A DNA stretch of 5,343 nucleotides from an uncultured Bacteroidota bacterium (GTDB lineage Bacteria; Bacteroidota; Bacteroidia; UKL13-3). How positions within the stretch are numbered: the stretch's first letter is position 1; every line of letters begins with the position of its first letter. Made by a program: the position numbers and the translations under genes. The stretch spans positions 1-5,343 of the forward strand of contig CAIVPY010000457.1 in the NCBI GenBank assembly GCA_903907885.1, written 5' to 3'. Below are positions 5,161 through 5,343 of this stretch, in pieces. The notes beneath the pieces are model-generated. The model was not told the DNA's origin, did not search any database, and saw nothing but the letters and a program-made list of their open reading frames with translations.

Positions 5161-5343
5161 AAAAATATCATAAAAAACTGAATGACAAGTATATATAGTA
5201 ATGGGTAATAATTATTAAATATGTCTAAAAACGATATAAATAGAAGCAAATTCAAACAAACAATAATTTTGACAAAATTTGATAAAAAATAACACCCTAT
5301 TTAGTGTATAGATAAAGCATAGCAAAGGCATATCAAAGGCATA
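5161..5343. other. AT-rich intergenic edge with no recognisable gene
   Basis: This very AT-rich stretch lies upstream of the minus-strand gene. A 23-codon reading frame at 5221-5292 (plus) has low-complexity Lys/Ile content and no supporting features. The only structure is the short tandem repeat at the far right. Confidence 0.5.
5314..5343 (+). repeat. Short tandem repeat cut by the window edge
   Basis: Three successive units are visible: AAAGCATAGC (5314-5323), AAAGGCATATC (5324-5334) and AAAGGCATA (5335-5343, incomplete). The period is 10-11 bases, close to one DNA helical turn. How far it extends cannot be seen. Confidence 0.55.

Noticed and set aside
5221..5292. 23-codon open frame on the plus strand
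   Set aside because: Low-complexity Lys/Ile sequence in AT-rich DNA, with no ribosome-binding or family evidence.

Overview
The window looks like chromosomal DNA from a member of the Bacteroidota, probably a flavobacterium-like organism. This is inferred from the low GC content, the A-rich translation starts without Shine-Dalgarno sequences, two TAnnTTTG-type promoter elements at sensible distances from starts, a Bacteroidota-style SulP transporter, an OmpA-type C-terminal domain, and a small protein family I associate with this phylum. No species can be named from the sequence alone.

Layout, left to right. Positions 1-615 (minus) hold a decayed IS4-family transposase, readable in one frame but with six stop codons and a lost start codon; it runs off the left edge. 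Positions 790-1227 (minus) encode a short secreted coiled-coil protein with its own candidate promoter. Positions 1391-1711 (minus) encode an isolated OmpA-like peptidoglycan-binding domain that lacks its N-terminal part and is followed by a clear terminator. Positions 1712-2105 are intergenic, with a three-unit degenerate repeat and no gene. Positions 2106-3656 (plus) encode a full-length SulP-family anion transporter with a C-terminal STAS domain, the only gene here with a firmly assignable function. Positions 3657-4278 are a non-coding, repeat-rich stretch: two copies of a composite intergenic repeat, about 310 bases apart, with similar ends but different centres, each centre carrying a REP-like motif in opposite orientation, and a separate long hairpin between them. 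A strong terminator (4279-4308) closes the last gene, a 251-residue protein of unknown function on the minus strand (4348-5103). The right edge (5161-5343) is AT-rich and ends in a short tandem repeat cut by the window boundary.

The genes do not form an operon. The transporter stands alone on the plus strand, and each minus-strand gene appears to be its own unit. The overall picture is a low-density region shaped by insertion-sequence decay, gene truncation and repeat accumulation. I see no defence system, CRISPR array, tRNA or rRNA. The most unusual feature is the modular repeat pair at 3706-4227. I do not see convincing evidence of a complete new multi-gene system.
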